64,000 bases of DNA from Halomonas caseinilytica (lineage in GTDB: Bacteria; Pseudomonadota; Gammaproteobacteria; Pseudomonadales; Halomonadaceae): positions 124,001 through 188,000 of the forward strand of contig NZ_BDEP01000004.1 of the NCBI RefSeq assembly GCF_001662305.1. Direction: 5' to 3'. Below the pieces are notes generated by a model. That model did no database searches, was not told where the DNA came from, and worked only from the letters and a program-made list of their open reading frames with translations. Positions 35,615 to 48,542 of the stretch are shown here, in pieces (within the stretch, counting starts at the first letter, position 1; every line of letters begins with the position of its first letter). The position numbers and the translations under genes are program-made.

Positions 35615-35649
35615 GTTCCGGCAAAATCCCGAACAGTTCCCACAAAATC
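35615..35649. promoter_or_regulatory. Direct-repeat operator of the MocR/MFS pair
   Basis: GTTCCGGCAAAATC (35615-35628) and GTTCCCACAAAATC (35636-35649) are identical at 12 of 14 positions and repeat with a 21-base period, two helical turns, as expected for a MocR dimer. The second copy overlaps the candidate -35 of the MFS promoter. The first copy also forms an imperfect inverted repeat with CCCGAAC. Confidence 0.72.
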
Positions 35650-35666
35650 GTCCGTGAGTGTATCTT
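35637..35666 (+). promoter_or_regulatory. Candidate promoter of the MFS gene
   Basis: TTCCCA (35637-35642), an 18-base spacer and TATCTT (35661-35666) resemble a sigma-70 promoter. It starts near 35673, about 53 bases before the ATG. The -35 lies inside the second operator repeat. Confidence 0.45.
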
Positions 35667-35725
35667 ATCCGCGGCGGGCATCAGTGAGAGCTTGGCAGTC
35701 ATCAACTCTGCCACTGGAATCTCTC

Positions 35726-36883
35726 ATGCGCACTCTCGATGCCTTGCGACTCGCTTTTGCCCTTTTCACGATCACCACCGCCGTCAATCTCCAGGCGCCC
35801 TATTATACGGCCCTGGCCGCCCATGACGGGCTCGGTGTCACCGCCACTTCACTCGCCTTTGCCGCCTACGTGGCCGGTATCCTGCCCGTATTGATCCTGC
35901 TCGGCGGCCTTCCGGATCGCGTGGGCCGACGGGCCTTGATCGTGACCGCGCTCAGCCTGTGCGGCGCCGCCACCGCCTTGACCCTGATCGCACCGGGCGT
36001 CGTCAGCCTCGGCCTGGCTCGCCTGTTGATGGGGATCGCCGCCGCCCTGACCTCGATATCGGCACCCGCCTACATGCTGTCGCTGTTCGGCGCCACGGAC
36101 AGCCGGCGCCCGACGAACTGGGTCACGGCCAGCACTTCCCTGGGCTTCGGCTGGGGCGCGGCCATGACCAGCGCCTTCCTGCTGCACGAGCCAAGCCTGA
36201 CGCCTCCCAGCCTGTGGCTGTCTCTGGCCATGTCGGGCCTCGCCCTGCTCCTTTTGCTGGGCCTCGATGACCAGACAAGCGAGGCTTCCCGCAGCGTCCC
36301 GATGCTGCGCCTCCCCGCCTATCCACCGGGCAGCCTGCCGTTCGGCCTGTCGATTCTGCTGGCCTGGGCGACCGTGGGTCTGGTCATCGCCATTCTTCCC
36401 GATACCCTCGCCCGGCATGGCCTGTCCGACTGGTCCGGATTCGTGACCCTGGGTATTTGCAGCGGGGGTGTACTGTTCCAGCCACTGGCGAGACGCCTGA
36501 CATCCGTGACCTCCGTTCGGCTAGGCCTGCTCATCCTGCCATCTGCCTACGCACTGATTGCCTGGGGAGCACTCGCAGGCAGCCTCGGCAGCGTTCTGGT
36601 CGGCGCCCTGGCCGCCAGCAGTGCCTGCTATGGTTTCATCTATCTGGGCGGGTTGAGCGGCGTTCTCGATGCCACCGAGAACCAGCAACCTCGTGCCAGC
36701 GCCGGGTTCTTCCTGATGGCCTATATCGGCTTCAGTCTGCCGGTCGTGGCGACCGGCGCCCTGGTGGACCGGCTCGGACATGCGTCGGCCTTGGCGTTGT
36801 TCGGCATGCTCCTGCTCGCCTCGGCACTGGCCGTTCACCGCCGCCTGGGACGTCAACGCCTTCACGCTCCTCGTCCCGCCTGA
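35726..36883 (+). CDS. MFS transporter next to MocR regulator
   Basis: A 385-residue protein with about twelve hydrophobic segments. The family loop GGLPDRVGRRALIV lies between helices 2 and 3 (about 52-65). Start MRTLDALRLAFALFTITTAVNLQAPYY-like is cytoplasmic then helix 1. It is most like small-molecule or drug efflux/amino-acid exporters of the MFS; the substrate is not evident. The ATG at 35726 is preferred; a long upstream frame would run through the operator and into mocR. Divergent from mocR, which suggests export or import of the MocR effector, possibly an amine or amino acid (inference). A GC-rich hairpin follows. Confidence 0.85.
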   Translation: MRTLDALRLAFALFTITTAVNLQAPYYTALAAHDGLGVTATSLAFAAYVAGILPVLILLGGLPDRVGRRALIVTALSLCGAATALTLIAPGVVSLGLARLLMGIAAALTSISAPAYMLSLFGATDSRRPTNWVTASTSLGFGWGAAMTSAFLLHEPSLTPPSLWLSLAMSGLALLLLLGLDDQTSEASRSVPMLRLPAYPPGSLPFGLSILLAWATVGLVIAILPDTLARHGLSDWSGFVTLGICSGGVLFQPLARRLTSVTSVRLGLLILPSAYALIAWGALAGSLGSVLVGALAASSACYGFIYLGGLSGVLDATENQQPRASAGFFLMAYIGFSLPVVATGALVDRLGHASALALFGMLLLASALAVHRRLGRQRLHAPRPA

Positions 36884-36900
36884 AGCCGCGTCGAGAACGA

Positions 36901-36934
36901 CATCGCCCCCACCGGATGACCGGCGGGGGCGATG
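36901..36934. terminator. Hairpin between the MFS gene and lolA
   Basis: CATCGCCCCC-A-CCGG pairs with CCGG-C-GGGGGCGATG around ATGA, giving a stem of about 14 bp with one mismatch, between the convergent MFS and lolA stops. There is no T-run, so intrinsic termination is probable but not certain. Confidence 0.6.
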
Positions 36935-36970
36935 ATGCCATGAGACGAACGGGGCCAGGAGGCCCTTCCC

Positions 36971-37600
36971 TCAGGGCGATTCGCGAATCACATCCGTTCC
37001 CGATGGCAACTCGAGCGTGAAGCGGGAATCGTCCACCTCCACGTTCTGTTGTGCATCATCGAACTCGATGGCAGTGCGCTGCCCCGTGCTATCGGTCATC
37101 TGCAAGCGACCGAGGATCTCGCCATAGAAGGTCAGCTTCAAGGACTCGAACAGGGTGTCGGCTTCGCGTGGCGTCAGCGTGAAGGTCTCCGCCGTGCCCT
37201 GCTGCGAACGGGTCACTTCGTAGCTCTCGGTCAACTCATCGGTACTGCCGGACAGCAGCAGCGCCGGCGTATGGGTCACGCGCTCGTCGAGCGCCTGTAC
37301 CGTGGCCTGTTGCAGGTCAGGGTCGTAAAGCGTGACCTCCTCGCCATTCGACACCACGACCTGCTCGTAGGGTGCATCCACTTCCCAACGGAAGTGCCCC
37401 GGGCGTGCCAGCCACATCCGGCCACTGGCCTCCTGGAGGCGCTGCCCGCCACTGTCGAGAATCTCCTGGTCGAAATCGGCCACATAGGTCTTGACCGGCT
37501 CGAGCATGTGCGTCAGCCGCTCGGCTCCGTCATCGGCCATCGCCGAGAGTGGTGTCAGGGCCAGCAAGGCACCGGCGGCGAGGCTCTTCTTCACTGTCAT
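36971..37600 (-). CDS. lolA: Outer-membrane lipoprotein carrier protein LolA
   Basis: A 209-residue periplasmic chaperone that carries lipoproteins from LolCDE to LolB. A signal peptide (to PLSAMADDGAE) precedes the incomplete beta-barrel. Family features are VKTYVADFDQEILDSGG, LARPGHFRWEVDAPYEQ, VSNGEEVTLYDPDLQQATVQ and a C-terminal FTLELPSGTDVI. It lies 111 bases downstream of ftsK on the same strand, the usual ftsK-lolA order. Confidence 0.94.
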   Translation of the reverse strand: MTVKKSLAAGALLALTPLSAMADDGAERLTHMLEPVKTYVADFDQEILDSGGQRLQEASGRMWLARPGHFRWEVDAPYEQVVVSNGEEVTLYDPDLQQATVQALDERVTHTPALLLSGSTDELTESYEVTRSQQGTAETFTLTPREADTLFESLKLTFYGEILGRLQMTDSTGQRTAIEFDDAQQNVEVDDSRFTLELPSGTDVIRESP

Positions 37601-37711
37601 GTCGTCATCTCCCTGAACGGGTCCGTGGTGGCGTCCTGTCTCGTTCGGACCCCAACGATCCGGGCGAGTTGCGTCCCCGCCCGAACTTGCATGGTGGTTG
37701 CACGATGGTCG

Positions 37712-40700
37712 TCAGTCGCCGACAGGCGGTGGTGCCAGCACCTCGCGGGCCCCATTGGTGCCCATGGTCGAGACCACGCCAGCCGACTCCATGGCCTCGA
37801 CCAGCCGTGCGGCCCGGTTGTAGCCGATCTTGAAACGCCGCTGTACCGCCGAGATCGAGGCGCGCCGGCTCTCGGTGACGAACTGTACCGCCTCATCGTA
37901 GAGAGCGTCCTGCTCGGCATCGTCGCCATCGCCGCTGCCCTCGGCCTCGAGGCCGGCCAGGGCATCGGCGGACACGCCTCCGGACAGGATCTCGTCGATG
38001 TACTCCGGCTCGCCCCGCCGCTTCCAGTCTTCGACCACACGGTGCACCTCGTCATCATCGACAAAGGCACCATGCACTCGGGTCGGCATGCCGGCCCCGG
38101 CGGGCAGGTAGAGCATGTCGCCGTGCCCCAGCAGGTTCTCGGCACCGCCCTGGTCGAGGATGGTGCGCGAATCGACCCGTGAGGAGACCTGGAAGGCCAT
38201 GCGGGTGGGGATGTTGGCCTTGATCAGGCCGGTTACCACATCCACCGATGGCCGCTGGGTCGCCAGGATCAGGTGAATGCCGGCAGCCCTGGCCTTCTGG
38301 GCCAGGCGGGCGATCAACTCCTCGACCTTCTTGCCGACGATCATGAACATGTCGGCGAATTCGTCGATCACCACCACGATGTAGGGCAACTTCTCGAGCA
38401 CCGGCGGCGCCTGATGCATCTCCCAGGGCTGCGGCTCCCACAGCGGATCGGCGACCTGGGCCCCGGCACGCTCGGCCTCATCGAGTTTCTCGTTGAAGCC
38501 GGCGATGTTGCGCACCCCCATGGCGGCCATCAGCTTGTAGCGGCGCTCCATCTCGGCCACGCACCAGCGCAGTGCATTGGCCGCCTCTTTCATGTCGGTG
38601 ACCACCGGCGCCAGCAGGTGCGGGATGCCGTCATAGACCGACAGCTCCAGCATCTTGGGATCGACCATGATCATGCGGACCTCGTCCGGCCGGGCCTTGA
38701 GCAGCATGGAGATCAACATGGCATTGACCCCCACCGACTTGCCCGACCCGGTGGTCCCGGCCACCAGCAGGTGCGGCATCTTGCCGAGATTGGCGACCAC
38801 GGCAGCACCGCCGATGTCCTGTCCGAGCGCCACGGTCAGCGCCGAGGCTTCGTGCTGATAGCGGTCGGAATCGATCACTTCACGCAGGCGGATCATGGCG
38901 CGATGGGGGTTGGGAATCTCGATGCCCACGGTGGGCCGCCCCGGAATCACCTCCACCACGCGTACGCTCTTGACCATCAGCGAGCGTGCCAGGTCCTTGG
39001 CCAGGTTGCTGATCTTGGAGACCTTGACCCCTGCCGCCGGCTTGATTTCGAACCGTGTGATCACCGGTCCCGGCCAGGTATCGACCACCTCGGCCTTGAC
39101 CCCATACTCACGTAGCCGGGTCTCGAGCAGTTCGGCCATCTCGGCCAGCTGCTCGTCGGTGTAGTTGGGCTGATGCGGCTCCGGTGGCGTCAGCACGCGC
39201 AAGCTCGGCAGCTCGCCATCCGGCTCGGAAAATTCCTCGAAGGAGGGTCGCTGGCTCTGCAGGTGCTCCACGGTCCAGAGGGCCGGCCCCTGCTCGTCGG
39301 CGGCCTCGCGCGCCTGGTCGGCCGTAGCGACTTGTGGCGTCTCATCGCCGCTGTCGCCGGATGACGCGGGCGGCGTGGCGCCCTCCTCCGGCATCGACAT
39401 CGACGGAGCCTCGGCGGCCTCGGTCATCCGGGGCTCGCTGTTTCCGGAGGCGCGGATATCACCGCCCCCAGAGTCGCGAACATCGCTGCCTCCGCCCTCT
39501 CGGACATCACTGTCAGGCGCACCGGTCGACACGGACCCGGACGGCTCCTGCGGTGCTTCGTCCAGCGCGCTCGATGCCGTGTCATCGACGCCGGACTCGC
39601 TTTCGGACGACGGCGCGGGCGCCGATGCAGCAGACGTGCCATGGAAGGATGGCGGAATCTCGTCATCATCCGGCAGGATCGGCTCGGGAACGGTTTCCGG
39701 CACCCGGTGTGGCGTCCGAGGCTCGCGCAGCGACGGAGATTCGCTCGACGTCGAGACGTCCGAGTCCTTGGTATCCGTCGGGGTGCTTTCCCTGGCCGAG
39801 GACGGCGGCGCGACGAAGGCCGAGGCTCGGGGAGCCGAAGGTTCGCTCGACTCACGTTCGGCCGTGGGGCGCGATGGCTCGGCACTTGCCGGCGTCAGGG
39901 AGATCGTCGGCTCCTTGGGCTCCCAGGAAGCCTGAGCGGTATAGGCCGCCTCGGGGCGCTTGGCCGAAGGCGTGCGGTCGGGCACCTCCCAGGGAATCTC
40001 GGTTCTACCATCATTGCCGAAGCCGGGATCGCGACGCCCCGCCCCTTCCAGAACCGGCGACTCGCCGCTGTCGAACCCAGGCACGAGACGCCGCCACCAA
40101 GCGCCACGCAGCGGCTCGCTCTCGTCTTCCGCTTTCTTTTCCGCGCCCTTCTCTTCCGCGTCCTTCTCTGTCGCATCATCCTCGGATGACGCCGATCGCT
40201 GGCGACTGCCGTGCCGCGGCTCCGATGCAGCTTTTTCGGTATCGCTCGCCTCGCGCTGCAGGGCAAAACGGCTCGATGCCCAGCGCCACAGCGCCATGGC
40301 ACGCAGCCCCAGCTCATCCATGATGGTCAGCCAGGACAGGCCCGTGAACAGGGGCACCCCGCATAGCATGGCGGCCAACGCGAGCAACGAGGTCCCGCCG
40401 CTGCCCAGCATGGGCAGCAGAGCGCCGACCAGGCCTTCGCCGAGGATACCCCCTGCTGCATAGGGCAAGGGACTGTCGGGGCGATAGAAGTGCAAGGCGC
40501 CCAGTGTGGTGGTTCCCAGCAGCAACAGCACCAGCCCGCCACACCGCACCGCCAGCAGGGTGGCATCCCATTCGAAATCCACCTGTCGCGAACGTATCAA
40601 CCACCAGGCGGCAAACCCGAGCATGGCGGGCCACCACAGGGCGCTGGCCCCGAACAGCGAGTACAGCACATCGGCCAGCCAGGCGCCGAAGGCCCCCATC

Positions 40701-40915
40701 CAGTTGGCGACTTCCGTCTCCGGGCCACTTCGCGACCACCCGGGGTCGCCGGCATCGAAACTGAACAAGGCCAGCAGCAGAAACACGCAGGCCGCCAGCA
40801 GCAGGATCACCACACCCTCGCGGGCCGATCCCTGCAGCCGCAGGCCGAAGCGTCTGGCCGTTTCCTTGGCATTCGCCGCACGACCGTGCGGCGCGGACTT
40901 CTTCTTGGCAGTCAA
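37712..40915 (-). CDS. ftsK: DNA translocase FtsK
   Basis: About 1067 residues. Four to five N-terminal membrane helices (about 33-200) anchor it at the septum. Then comes an unusually acidic, Ser/Pro/Glu-rich linker of about 325 residues with a short [17 protein letters not shown] repeat. The motor domain has Walker [17 protein letters not shown] and Walker [15 protein letters not shown]. The C-terminal gamma domain ([20 protein letters not shown], then [19 protein letters not shown]) reads KOPS and activates XerCD. The start is uncertain: TTG at 40915 (AAGGGG eight bases upstream), GTG at 40936, or TTG at 40966. It coordinates chromosome segregation with division. Confidence 0.92.
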   Translation of the reverse strand: MTAKKKSAPHGRAANAKETARRFGLRLQGSAREGVVILLLAACVFLLLALFSFDAGDPGWSRSGPETEVANWMGAFGAWLADVLYSLFGASALWWPAMLGFAAWWLIRSRQVDFEWDATLLAVRCGGLVLLLLGTTTLGALHFYRPDSPLPYAAGGILGEGLVGALLPMLGSGGTSLLALAAMLCGVPLFTGLSWLTIMDELGLRAMALWRWASSRFALQREASDTEKAASEPRHGSRQRSASSEDDATEKDAEEKGAEKKAEDESEPLRGAWWRRLVPGFDSGESPVLEGAGRRDPGFGNDGRTEIPWEVPDRTPSAKRPEAAYTAQASWEPKEPTISLTPASAEPSRPTAERESSEPSAPRASAFVAPPSSARESTPTDTKDSDVSTSSESPSLREPRTPHRVPETVPEPILPDDDEIPPSFHGTSAASAPAPSSESESGVDDTASSALDEAPQEPSGSVSTGAPDSDVREGGGSDVRDSGGGDIRASGNSEPRMTEAAEAPSMSMPEEGATPPASSGDSGDETPQVATADQAREAADEQGPALWTVEHLQSQRPSFEEFSEPDGELPSLRVLTPPEPHQPNYTDEQLAEMAELLETRLREYGVKAEVVDTWPGPVITRFEIKPAAGVKVSKISNLAKDLARSLMVKSVRVVEVIPGRPTVGIEIPNPHRAMIRLREVIDSDRYQHEASALTVALGQDIGGAAVVANLGKMPHLLVAGTTGSGKSVGVNAMLISMLLKARPDEVRMIMVDPKMLELSVYDGIPHLLAPVVTDMKEAANALRWCVAEMERRYKLMAAMGVRNIAGFNEKLDEAERAGAQVADPLWEPQPWEMHQAPPVLEKLPYIVVVIDEFADMFMIVGKKVEELIARLAQKARAAGIHLILATQRPSVDVVTGLIKANIPTRMAFQVSSRVDSRTILDQGGAENLLGHGDMLYLPAGAGMPTRVHGAFVDDDEVHRVVEDWKRRGEPEYIDEILSGGVSADALAGLEAEGSGDGDDAEQDALYDEAVQFVTESRRASISAVQRRFKIGYNRAARLVEAMESAGVVSTMGTNGAREVLAPPPVGD

Positions 40916-41066
40916 GCGGCCATCCCCTTGCGCCACATGGCGTCTTCCAGATTCTACAAAGGCCAATCATACCGAGCCTGGGCGCACCGTCACAGGGGCC
41001 TCGACGACTTGAGTGCCGCCCTGCTGCCCGTCACACTATCCTCCCCGACACAAGGAAAGATTCCGC

Positions 41067-41846
41067 ATGCTCTCCTGGCTGCCCGAGCACCCCATCCGTT
41101 TTCCGCCTGTCGATACGGCCCTGGACGACCCCGGCGGTCTGCTGGCCGCGGGTGGCGACCTGAGTCCGGCCTGGCTGCTCACCGCCTATCGACGCGGCAT
41201 CTTCCCCTGGTACAGCGAGGGGCAACCCGTTCTATGGTGGAGCCCGGACCCCCGCATGGTACTCTTGCCCGGCGAGATCCGGGTACGTCGCAGCTTGGCC
41301 AAGCGTCTGCGCAACGGCGGGTTCCACGTCACCGCCGATACCGCCTTCGATGCCGTCGTCAGCGCCTGTGCCGCACCGCGCCGCGATCAACCAGGCACCT
41401 GGATCACCGATGAAATGCGCACGGCCTACGGCCGACTTCACGATCTCGGGGCGGCGCATTCGGTGGAAGTCTGGCACGATGGCGCTCTCGTCGGCGGACT
41501 CTATGGCATTGCACTGGGGCCCGTCTTCTTTGGCGAGTCGATGTTCTCGCGCGCGACCGATGCCTCCAAGATCGCCCTGGTGGCGCTGGCACGGGCCATG
41601 GCCCGCGATGGCGGACGCCTCATCGACTGCCAGATGCACACCGCCCACCTGGCCAGTCTCGGCGCCCGGGACATCGCCCGGGCCGAATTCATCGGCTATC
41701 TTGAACAGTGGCTGGGTGACATGCCGGATGGCGAGCACCTGCTGGCGTCGAATGCCATCGCCCCGCCGACCTGGTCGTTCACACGACTCGGCGAGGCTAT
41801 CATGACGGAGCCACGGACGAGAGGAGACGGCAGCCTTGAGCAGTAA
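41067..41846 (+). CDS. aat: Leucyl/phenylalanyl-tRNA-protein transferase
   Basis: A 259-residue enzyme that adds Leu or Phe to N-terminal Arg/Lys, creating degrons for ClpS-ClpAP. Motifs are [40 protein letters not shown] and the catalytic region [20 protein letters not shown], then [16 protein letters not shown]. The ATG at 41067 follows AAGGAAAG. It overlaps the next gene, bpt, by 11 bases, so the two are coupled, and clpA/clpS lie just downstream. Confidence 0.95.
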   Translation: MLSWLPEHPIRFPPVDTALDDPGGLLAAGGDLSPAWLLTAYRRGIFPWYSEGQPVLWWSPDPRMVLLPGEIRVRRSLAKRLRNGGFHVTADTAFDAVVSACAAPRRDQPGTWITDEMRTAYGRLHDLGAAHSVEVWHDGALVGGLYGIALGPVFFGESMFSRATDASKIALVALARAMARDGGRLIDCQMHTAHLASLGARDIARAEFIGYLEQWLGDMPDGEHLLASNAIAPPTWSFTRLGEAIMTEPRTRGDGSLEQ

Positions 41847-42573
41847 TACTCCCCGGCAGCCGATACGCGACCTGCGGTTCTTCCTGACCGTGCCGCATTC
41901 CTGCAGCTATCTGGAGGGGCGCGAGGCGACCACCTTGTTTCTCGATCCTCAGCAGTCTCCGGGGGTGGGCGTCTATGATGCCCTGACACTGATGGGGTTC
42001 CGGCGTAGCGGCCATCACCTCTACCGCCCCCATTGCGAGGGATGCAACGCCTGTGTCTCGGTCCGCATTCCGGTAAACGACTTCTCGCCGAGTCGCACCC
42101 AGCGCAAGCTCATGCATCGCAACGCCGATCTGAGCGAACACGTGCGTCCCGCCGCCTTCGATGCCGAGCACTATTCGCTCTATGCCCACTACATTCGCAC
42201 CCGGCACAGCGACGGCGACATGTATCCGCCGAGCTACGAGCAATACCGCACCTTCCTGACCCTGGACCAGGACTACGCCAAGCTGCTCGAGTTGCGGCTG
42301 GGCGATCGATTGCTCGCGGTCTCCGCCTTCGACCAGCTCGAGCACGGGCTGTCGGCGATCTATACCTTCTTCGATCCGGCCAGCCAGTTCGAACGCCGCT
42401 CGCTCGGTACCTACGCGGTCCTCAGCCTGGTCGAGCGCGCCCGACACCTGGGTCTACCCCACGTCTACCTGGGATACTGGATCCAGGAATGCCGCAAGAT
42501 GTCCTACAAGCAGAACTTTCGCCCCCTGGAACGACTCGATGGTCGTCAATGGCGACGCCTGATCCTCGATTGA
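41836..42573 (+). CDS. bpt: Aspartate/glutamate leucyltransferase (Bpt/Ate-type)
   Basis: A 245-residue transferase that adds Leu to N-terminal Asp/Glu, the bacterial branch of the eukaryotic ATE1 family. Features are [20 protein letters not shown] near the start, [20 protein letters not shown] with clustered Cys, and the C-terminal [20 protein letters not shown]. The start codon is TTG at 41836, with GAGGAG nine bases before it, inside the end of aat. It completes a set of both N-degron transferases next to their reader and protease. Confidence 0.93.
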   Translation: MSSNTPRQPIRDLRFFLTVPHSCSYLEGREATTLFLDPQQSPGVGVYDALTLMGFRRSGHHLYRPHCEGCNACVSVRIPVNDFSPSRTQRKLMHRNADLSEHVRPAAFDAEHYSLYAHYIRTRHSDGDMYPPSYEQYRTFLTLDQDYAKLLELRLGDRLLAVSAFDQLEHGLSAIYTFFDPASQFERRSLGTYAVLSLVERARHLGLPHVYLGYWIQECRKMSYKQNFRPLERLDGRQWRRLILD

Positions 42574-42591
42574 GCCGTCCTACCTTTTGCC

Positions 42592-42620
42592 TTGACGGCC
42601 GGCATGCGGCACAATATCGC
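42592..42620 (+). promoter_or_regulatory. Candidate promoter of infA
   Basis: TTGACG (42592-42597) is a near-consensus -35, with TATCGC 17 bases downstream as a weak -10. It lies about 80 bases upstream of infA, just after the bpt stop. Confidence 0.35.
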
Positions 42621-42702
42621 GCTATCCTTATCGGCACAGACGGCTTTCCGTCGTATATCGTGCCGCTTTGTTGTTCGTCATCACCAGCGAGGAATCGCCT
42701 AT

Positions 42703-42921
42703 ATGGCACGCGAAGACCATATCGAAATGGAAGGCGTCGTCGTCGATACCCTTCCCAACACCATGTTCCGGGTCGAACTCGAGAACGGCCACGTCGTGAC
42801 CGCTCATATCTCGGGCAAGATGCGCAAGAACTATATCCGCATCCTGACCGGCGACAAGGTCAAGGTCGAGCTGACTCCCTATGACCTTTCCAAGGGGCGT
42901 ATCGTCTACCGTTCCCGCTAA
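42703..42921 (+). CDS. infA: Translation initiation factor IF-1
   Basis: A 72-residue S1/OB-fold protein that binds the 30S A site. The whole protein matches IF-1, for example [19 protein letters not shown] at the start and the end [19 protein letters not shown]. The ATG at 42703 follows GCGAGGAATC; the longer upstream frame is non-homologous. It sits between bpt and convergent clpA, as in pseudomonads. Confidence 0.98.
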   Translation: MAREDHIEMEGVVVDTLPNTMFRVELENGHVVTAHISGKMRKNYIRILTGDKVKVELTPYDLSKGRIVYRSR

Positions 42922-42985
42922 GGAAGCACAGGTTACTGCGCTCGCGGCTCCCCGCCGGCCCTCGATGTCGTCCCGGAAACGAACG

Positions 42986-43009
42986 ACGCCCCGTCCGAAG
43001 ACAGGGCGT
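42986..43009. terminator. Hairpin between infA and clpA
   Basis: ACGCCCCGTC pairs with GACAGGGCGT (one mismatch) around CGAA, between the convergent stops of infA and clpA. There is no T-run on the plus side; CGTTCGTTT follows on the minus side, favouring a clpA terminator. Confidence 0.45.
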
Positions 43010-43038
43010 GGGTTCACGGGAGCGCTTGACGCGCCGCC

Positions 43039-45318
43039 TCAGGGCGCGTCGGCCAGCTCCGATTCCGAGGCCAGGTGCAACTCGCCGTCCTCGACGCTGA
43101 CATGCACCACGCCGCCATGCTCGGCCAGTTCCCCGAACAGGATCAACTCGGCCAATGGCTTCTTGAGCTTCTCCTGGATCAGGCGAGCCATCGGACGCGC
43201 CCCCATGTCCGGATCGTAGCCGCGTTCGGCCAGCCAATCCCGAGCCGCCTCGTCCACTTCGAGCTGCACGCGCTTCTCGTCCAGCTGGGCCTGCAACTCG
43301 ACCAGGAACTTGTCCACCACATTGCGCACCACCTCGGTGGGCAGGGAGTGGAACTGAATGATGCCATCCAGGCGGTTGCGGAACTCCGGCGAGAAGGTCT
43401 TGCGGATCTCCTCCATGGCATCGGTCGAGTGATCCTGGGTCTGGAAGCCGATGGAGCGGCGCGTGGCCAGCTCGACCCCGGCATTCGATGTCATGATCAG
43501 GATTACATGGCGGAAGTCCGCCTCACGGCCGTTGTTGTCGGTCAGCTTGCCATGATCCATGACCTGCAGGAGCAGGTTGAAGACCTCGGGATGCGCCTTC
43601 TCGATCTCGTCGAGCAGCAGCACGCAATGCGGCTGCTTGGTGATCGCCTCGGTCAACAGCCCACCCTGGTCGTAGCCGACGTATCCCGGCGGCGCCCCGA
43701 TCAACCGCGACACCGTATGGCGCTCCATGTACTCCGACATGTCGAAACGCACGAGATCGATACCCATGATATGCGACAGCTGTCGGGCCACCTCGGTCTT
43801 GCCGACCCCGGTCGGACCGGCGAACAGGAAACTGCCCACCGGCTTGTCCGGCGACTTGAGTCCGGCACGTGACAGCTTGATCGCCGCGGACAGGCTATCG
43901 ATCGCCTCGTCCTGACCGAACACCAGCATCTTGAGATCGCGGTCGAGATTCTCGAGCAGCTTGCGATCCGAGCTGGACACGCTCTTCGGCGGGATACGGG
44001 CGATGGAAGCCACCACGGCCTCGACCTGATCCACGTCGATGCAGTCGACCCTCACTTCTGGCGGCAGCAGGCGCTGATGTGCACCCGCCTCGTCGATGAC
44101 ATCGATGGCCTTGTCCGGCAGGAAGCGATCGTTGATGTAGCGATCCGCCAGCCTCGCGGCTGTCTCGAGCGCCTCATCGGTGTACTTGAGCTGGTGGTGT
44201 TCCTCGAAGCGCGACCGCAGCCCCTTGAGGATGCGGACGGTGTCGTCCACCGAAGGCGCCATCACATCGACCTTCTGGAAACGGCGCGCCAGCGCCCGAT
44301 CCTTCTCGAAGATGCCCCGGAACTCCTGGAAGGTGGTGGAACCGATGCAACGCAGCTCTCCCGAGGAAAGCAGCGGCTTGAGCAGATTGGAGGCATCCAT
44401 CACGCCACCAGAGGCCGCACCGGCGCCGATCACCGTATGAATCTCGTCGATGAACAGGATCGAGTTGGGTTGCTTGCGCAATTCGGCCAGCAGCCCCTTG
44501 AGGCGCTTCTCGAAATCGCCCCGGTACTTGGTGCCGGCGAGCAAGGCGCCCATGTCGAGGGCATACACAACGGCATCGCCGATCACGTCGGGCACGTCCT
44601 CCTCGACGATACGCTTGGCCAGCCCCTCGGCAATGGCCGTCTTGCCGACACCAGCCTCACCCACCAGCAGGGGATTGTTCTTGCGACGACGCGCCAGGAT
44701 CTGCACGACTCGCTCGAGCTCATGGTCGCGACCGATCAAGGGATCGATCTTGCCGATGCGCGCCTGCTCGTTGAGGTTGGTGGCGTAGCCGGTCAGCGGA
44801 TTGCTGCTCGTCTCGCCGCCAGCTTCCTCGGCCTCTTCGGCATCGGGCGACGGCGACGATGAGGCATTCTCGTCGTGACCGGAGATCTTGGAAATGCCAT
44901 GGGCGATGTAGTTAACGGCATCCACCCGGGCCACATTCTGCTGCTTGAGGAAATAGACCGCCTGGCTCTCCTGCTCGGAGAAGATCGCCACCAGCACATT
45001 GGCACCGGTGACCTCGCTCTTGCCGGAGGACTGCACATGGAAGACGGCACGCTGCAGCACGCGCTGGAAGCCCAGCGTCGGCTGCGTCTCGCGATCCCCC
45101 TGGTCCTCGGGGATCAGCGGCGTAGTGGAATTGATGAAATCCTGCAGGTCGGACCGCAGCTTGTCGATATTGGCCCCACAGGCCTTGAGAACATCCGCCG
45201 CGGAGGCGTTGTCCAGCAGAGCCAGCAGCAGGTGCTCCACGGTCATGAACTCGTGACGCTTGGATCGCGCTACGGTAAAGGCCGTGTTGAGGGTCAGTTC
45301 AAGTTCTTTGCTCAGCAT
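43039..45318 (-). CDS. clpA: ATP-dependent Clp protease ATP-binding subunit ClpA
   Basis: A 759-residue AAA+ unfoldase that feeds ClpP. The N-domain (1-145, [18 protein letters not shown]) is the ClpS/substrate docking domain. The first ATPase has [19 protein letters not shown] and Walker [16 protein letters not shown]. The second has [18 protein letters not shown] and [14 protein letters not shown]. Length agrees with E. coli ClpA (758). The adaptor gene clpS lies 138 bases upstream on the same strand. Confidence 0.97.
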   Translation of the reverse strand: MLSKELELTLNTAFTVARSKRHEFMTVEHLLLALLDNASAADVLKACGANIDKLRSDLQDFINSTTPLIPEDQGDRETQPTLGFQRVLQRAVFHVQSSGKSEVTGANVLVAIFSEQESQAVYFLKQQNVARVDAVNYIAHGISKISGHDENASSSPSPDAEEAEEAGGETSSNPLTGYATNLNEQARIGKIDPLIGRDHELERVVQILARRRKNNPLLVGEAGVGKTAIAEGLAKRIVEEDVPDVIGDAVVYALDMGALLAGTKYRGDFEKRLKGLLAELRKQPNSILFIDEIHTVIGAGAASGGVMDASNLLKPLLSSGELRCIGSTTFQEFRGIFEKDRALARRFQKVDVMAPSVDDTVRILKGLRSRFEEHHQLKYTDEALETAARLADRYINDRFLPDKAIDVIDEAGAHQRLLPPEVRVDCIDVDQVEAVVASIARIPPKSVSSSDRKLLENLDRDLKMLVFGQDEAIDSLSAAIKLSRAGLKSPDKPVGSFLFAGPTGVGKTEVARQLSHIMGIDLVRFDMSEYMERHTVSRLIGAPPGYVGYDQGGLLTEAITKQPHCVLLLDEIEKAHPEVFNLLLQVMDHGKLTDNNGREADFRHVILIMTSNAGVELATRRSIGFQTQDHSTDAMEEIRKTFSPEFRNRLDGIIQFHSLPTEVVRNVVDKFLVELQAQLDEKRVQLEVDEAARDWLAERGYDPDMGARPMARLIQEKLKKPLAELILFGELAEHGGVVHVSVEDGELHLASESELADAP

Positions 45319-45456
45319 GGCAGTCCCCTTCTCGCCGCTTAGGGCTTGCGTCGGATCTTTCTCGGTCCGGCATCATCAACATCGGGCACAAACGGCAGCG
45401 TTGCAAGTCATCTCACCAACGCTACGTCGCCATACGCCCTTGGACCATGCCGATGC

Positions 45457-45822
45457 TCAATCGTCCGCCGCCTCGATGTCGCACAGCAACGGATGCTGGC
45501 ACTCTCGTGCATATTGATTGACTTGGTGGCTTTTGGTTTCCGCGATATCCCGGGTAAAGATGCCACAGGTGGCCTTGCCCTGGGTATGTACCGCCAGCAT
45601 GACCTGAACCGCGGTCTCGCTGTCCATGTGGAAGAAGGTTTGCAGCACCTCGACAACAAACTCCATTGGGGTGAAGTCGTCATTATGCAAGACCACCTTG
45701 TACATCGGCGGATGCGCCAGCTCCGGCTCGGACGACTGTACCGCCACATCACCGTCGCCTTCTTCATCAGGCGCCGGCGGCCGTGTCATCCCGGCACGAT
45801 ATGGCGCTAGACGATCCGCCAT
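45457..45822 (-). CDS. clpS: ClpS adaptor of ClpAP
   Basis: A 121-residue N-recognin that binds N-terminal Leu, Phe, Tyr or Trp and hands substrates to ClpA. The core [20 protein letters not shown] carries the NDD/TPME pocket residues, followed by [23 protein letters not shown] with the ClpA-binding stretch. The start at 45822 is preferred (GAGGAGGGAAGG upstream) over in-frame codons up to 16 residues earlier. Unlike pseudomonads as I recall them, no cold-shock cspD gene lies beside it. Confidence 0.95.
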   Translation of the reverse strand: MADRLAPYRAGMTRPPAPDEEGDGDVAVQSSEPELAHPPMYKVVLHNDDFTPMEFVVEVLQTFFHMDSETAVQVMLAVHTQGKATCGIFTRDIAETKSHQVNQYARECQHPLLCDIEAADD

Positions 45823-45966
45823 CCTTCCCTCCTCTCTTTTGAACATAAGCACCACTTTGCTTCTCGACAAGCCGTCATTGACGCCCTTCGACGAGTATTG
45901 GACGTCGTCGGCGCACGCGGGTTCATCATCGTTGTCTGCTATCGCGCCAAGCGTCCCTCAACGCAA

Positions 45967-45995
45967 CGGCCCCGCCCTTGAACCAGACGGGGCCG
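45967..45995 (-). terminator. Likely terminator of icd
   Basis: CGGCCCCG and CGGGGCCG form an 8-bp perfect stem 34 bases past the icd stop. There is no clear T-run. It also separates icd from the clpS promoter region. Confidence 0.5.
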
Positions 45996-46028
45996 GGACG
46001 CCTCGGCGCCATGGAACCGGGGAAGCAC

Positions 46029-48320
<2,292 letters not shown>

Positions 48321-48542
48321 TCACGATGTCTGGAAGACAGAGGGACCACGGTGAGAACAGCCCGGCACAACAGTCACGACGCGGCATCGGCCATCCCTCG
48401 GGGCTGGTCACGCCAGATCCAGAAAAGCGACGAGGGCGCTCCGGCGAGCGAGGCGCAGTATATCAGCCCGCCGTCGCCAACGCATGAACCCGATCGGAGA
48501 CGATCCCTGCCATCCCGACGTTGCGACCGGTAAGATACCCTC

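Noticed and set aside
42592..42702. N-terminal extension of infA
   Set aside because: IF-1 is complete from 42703, and the extension coincides with promoter sequence.
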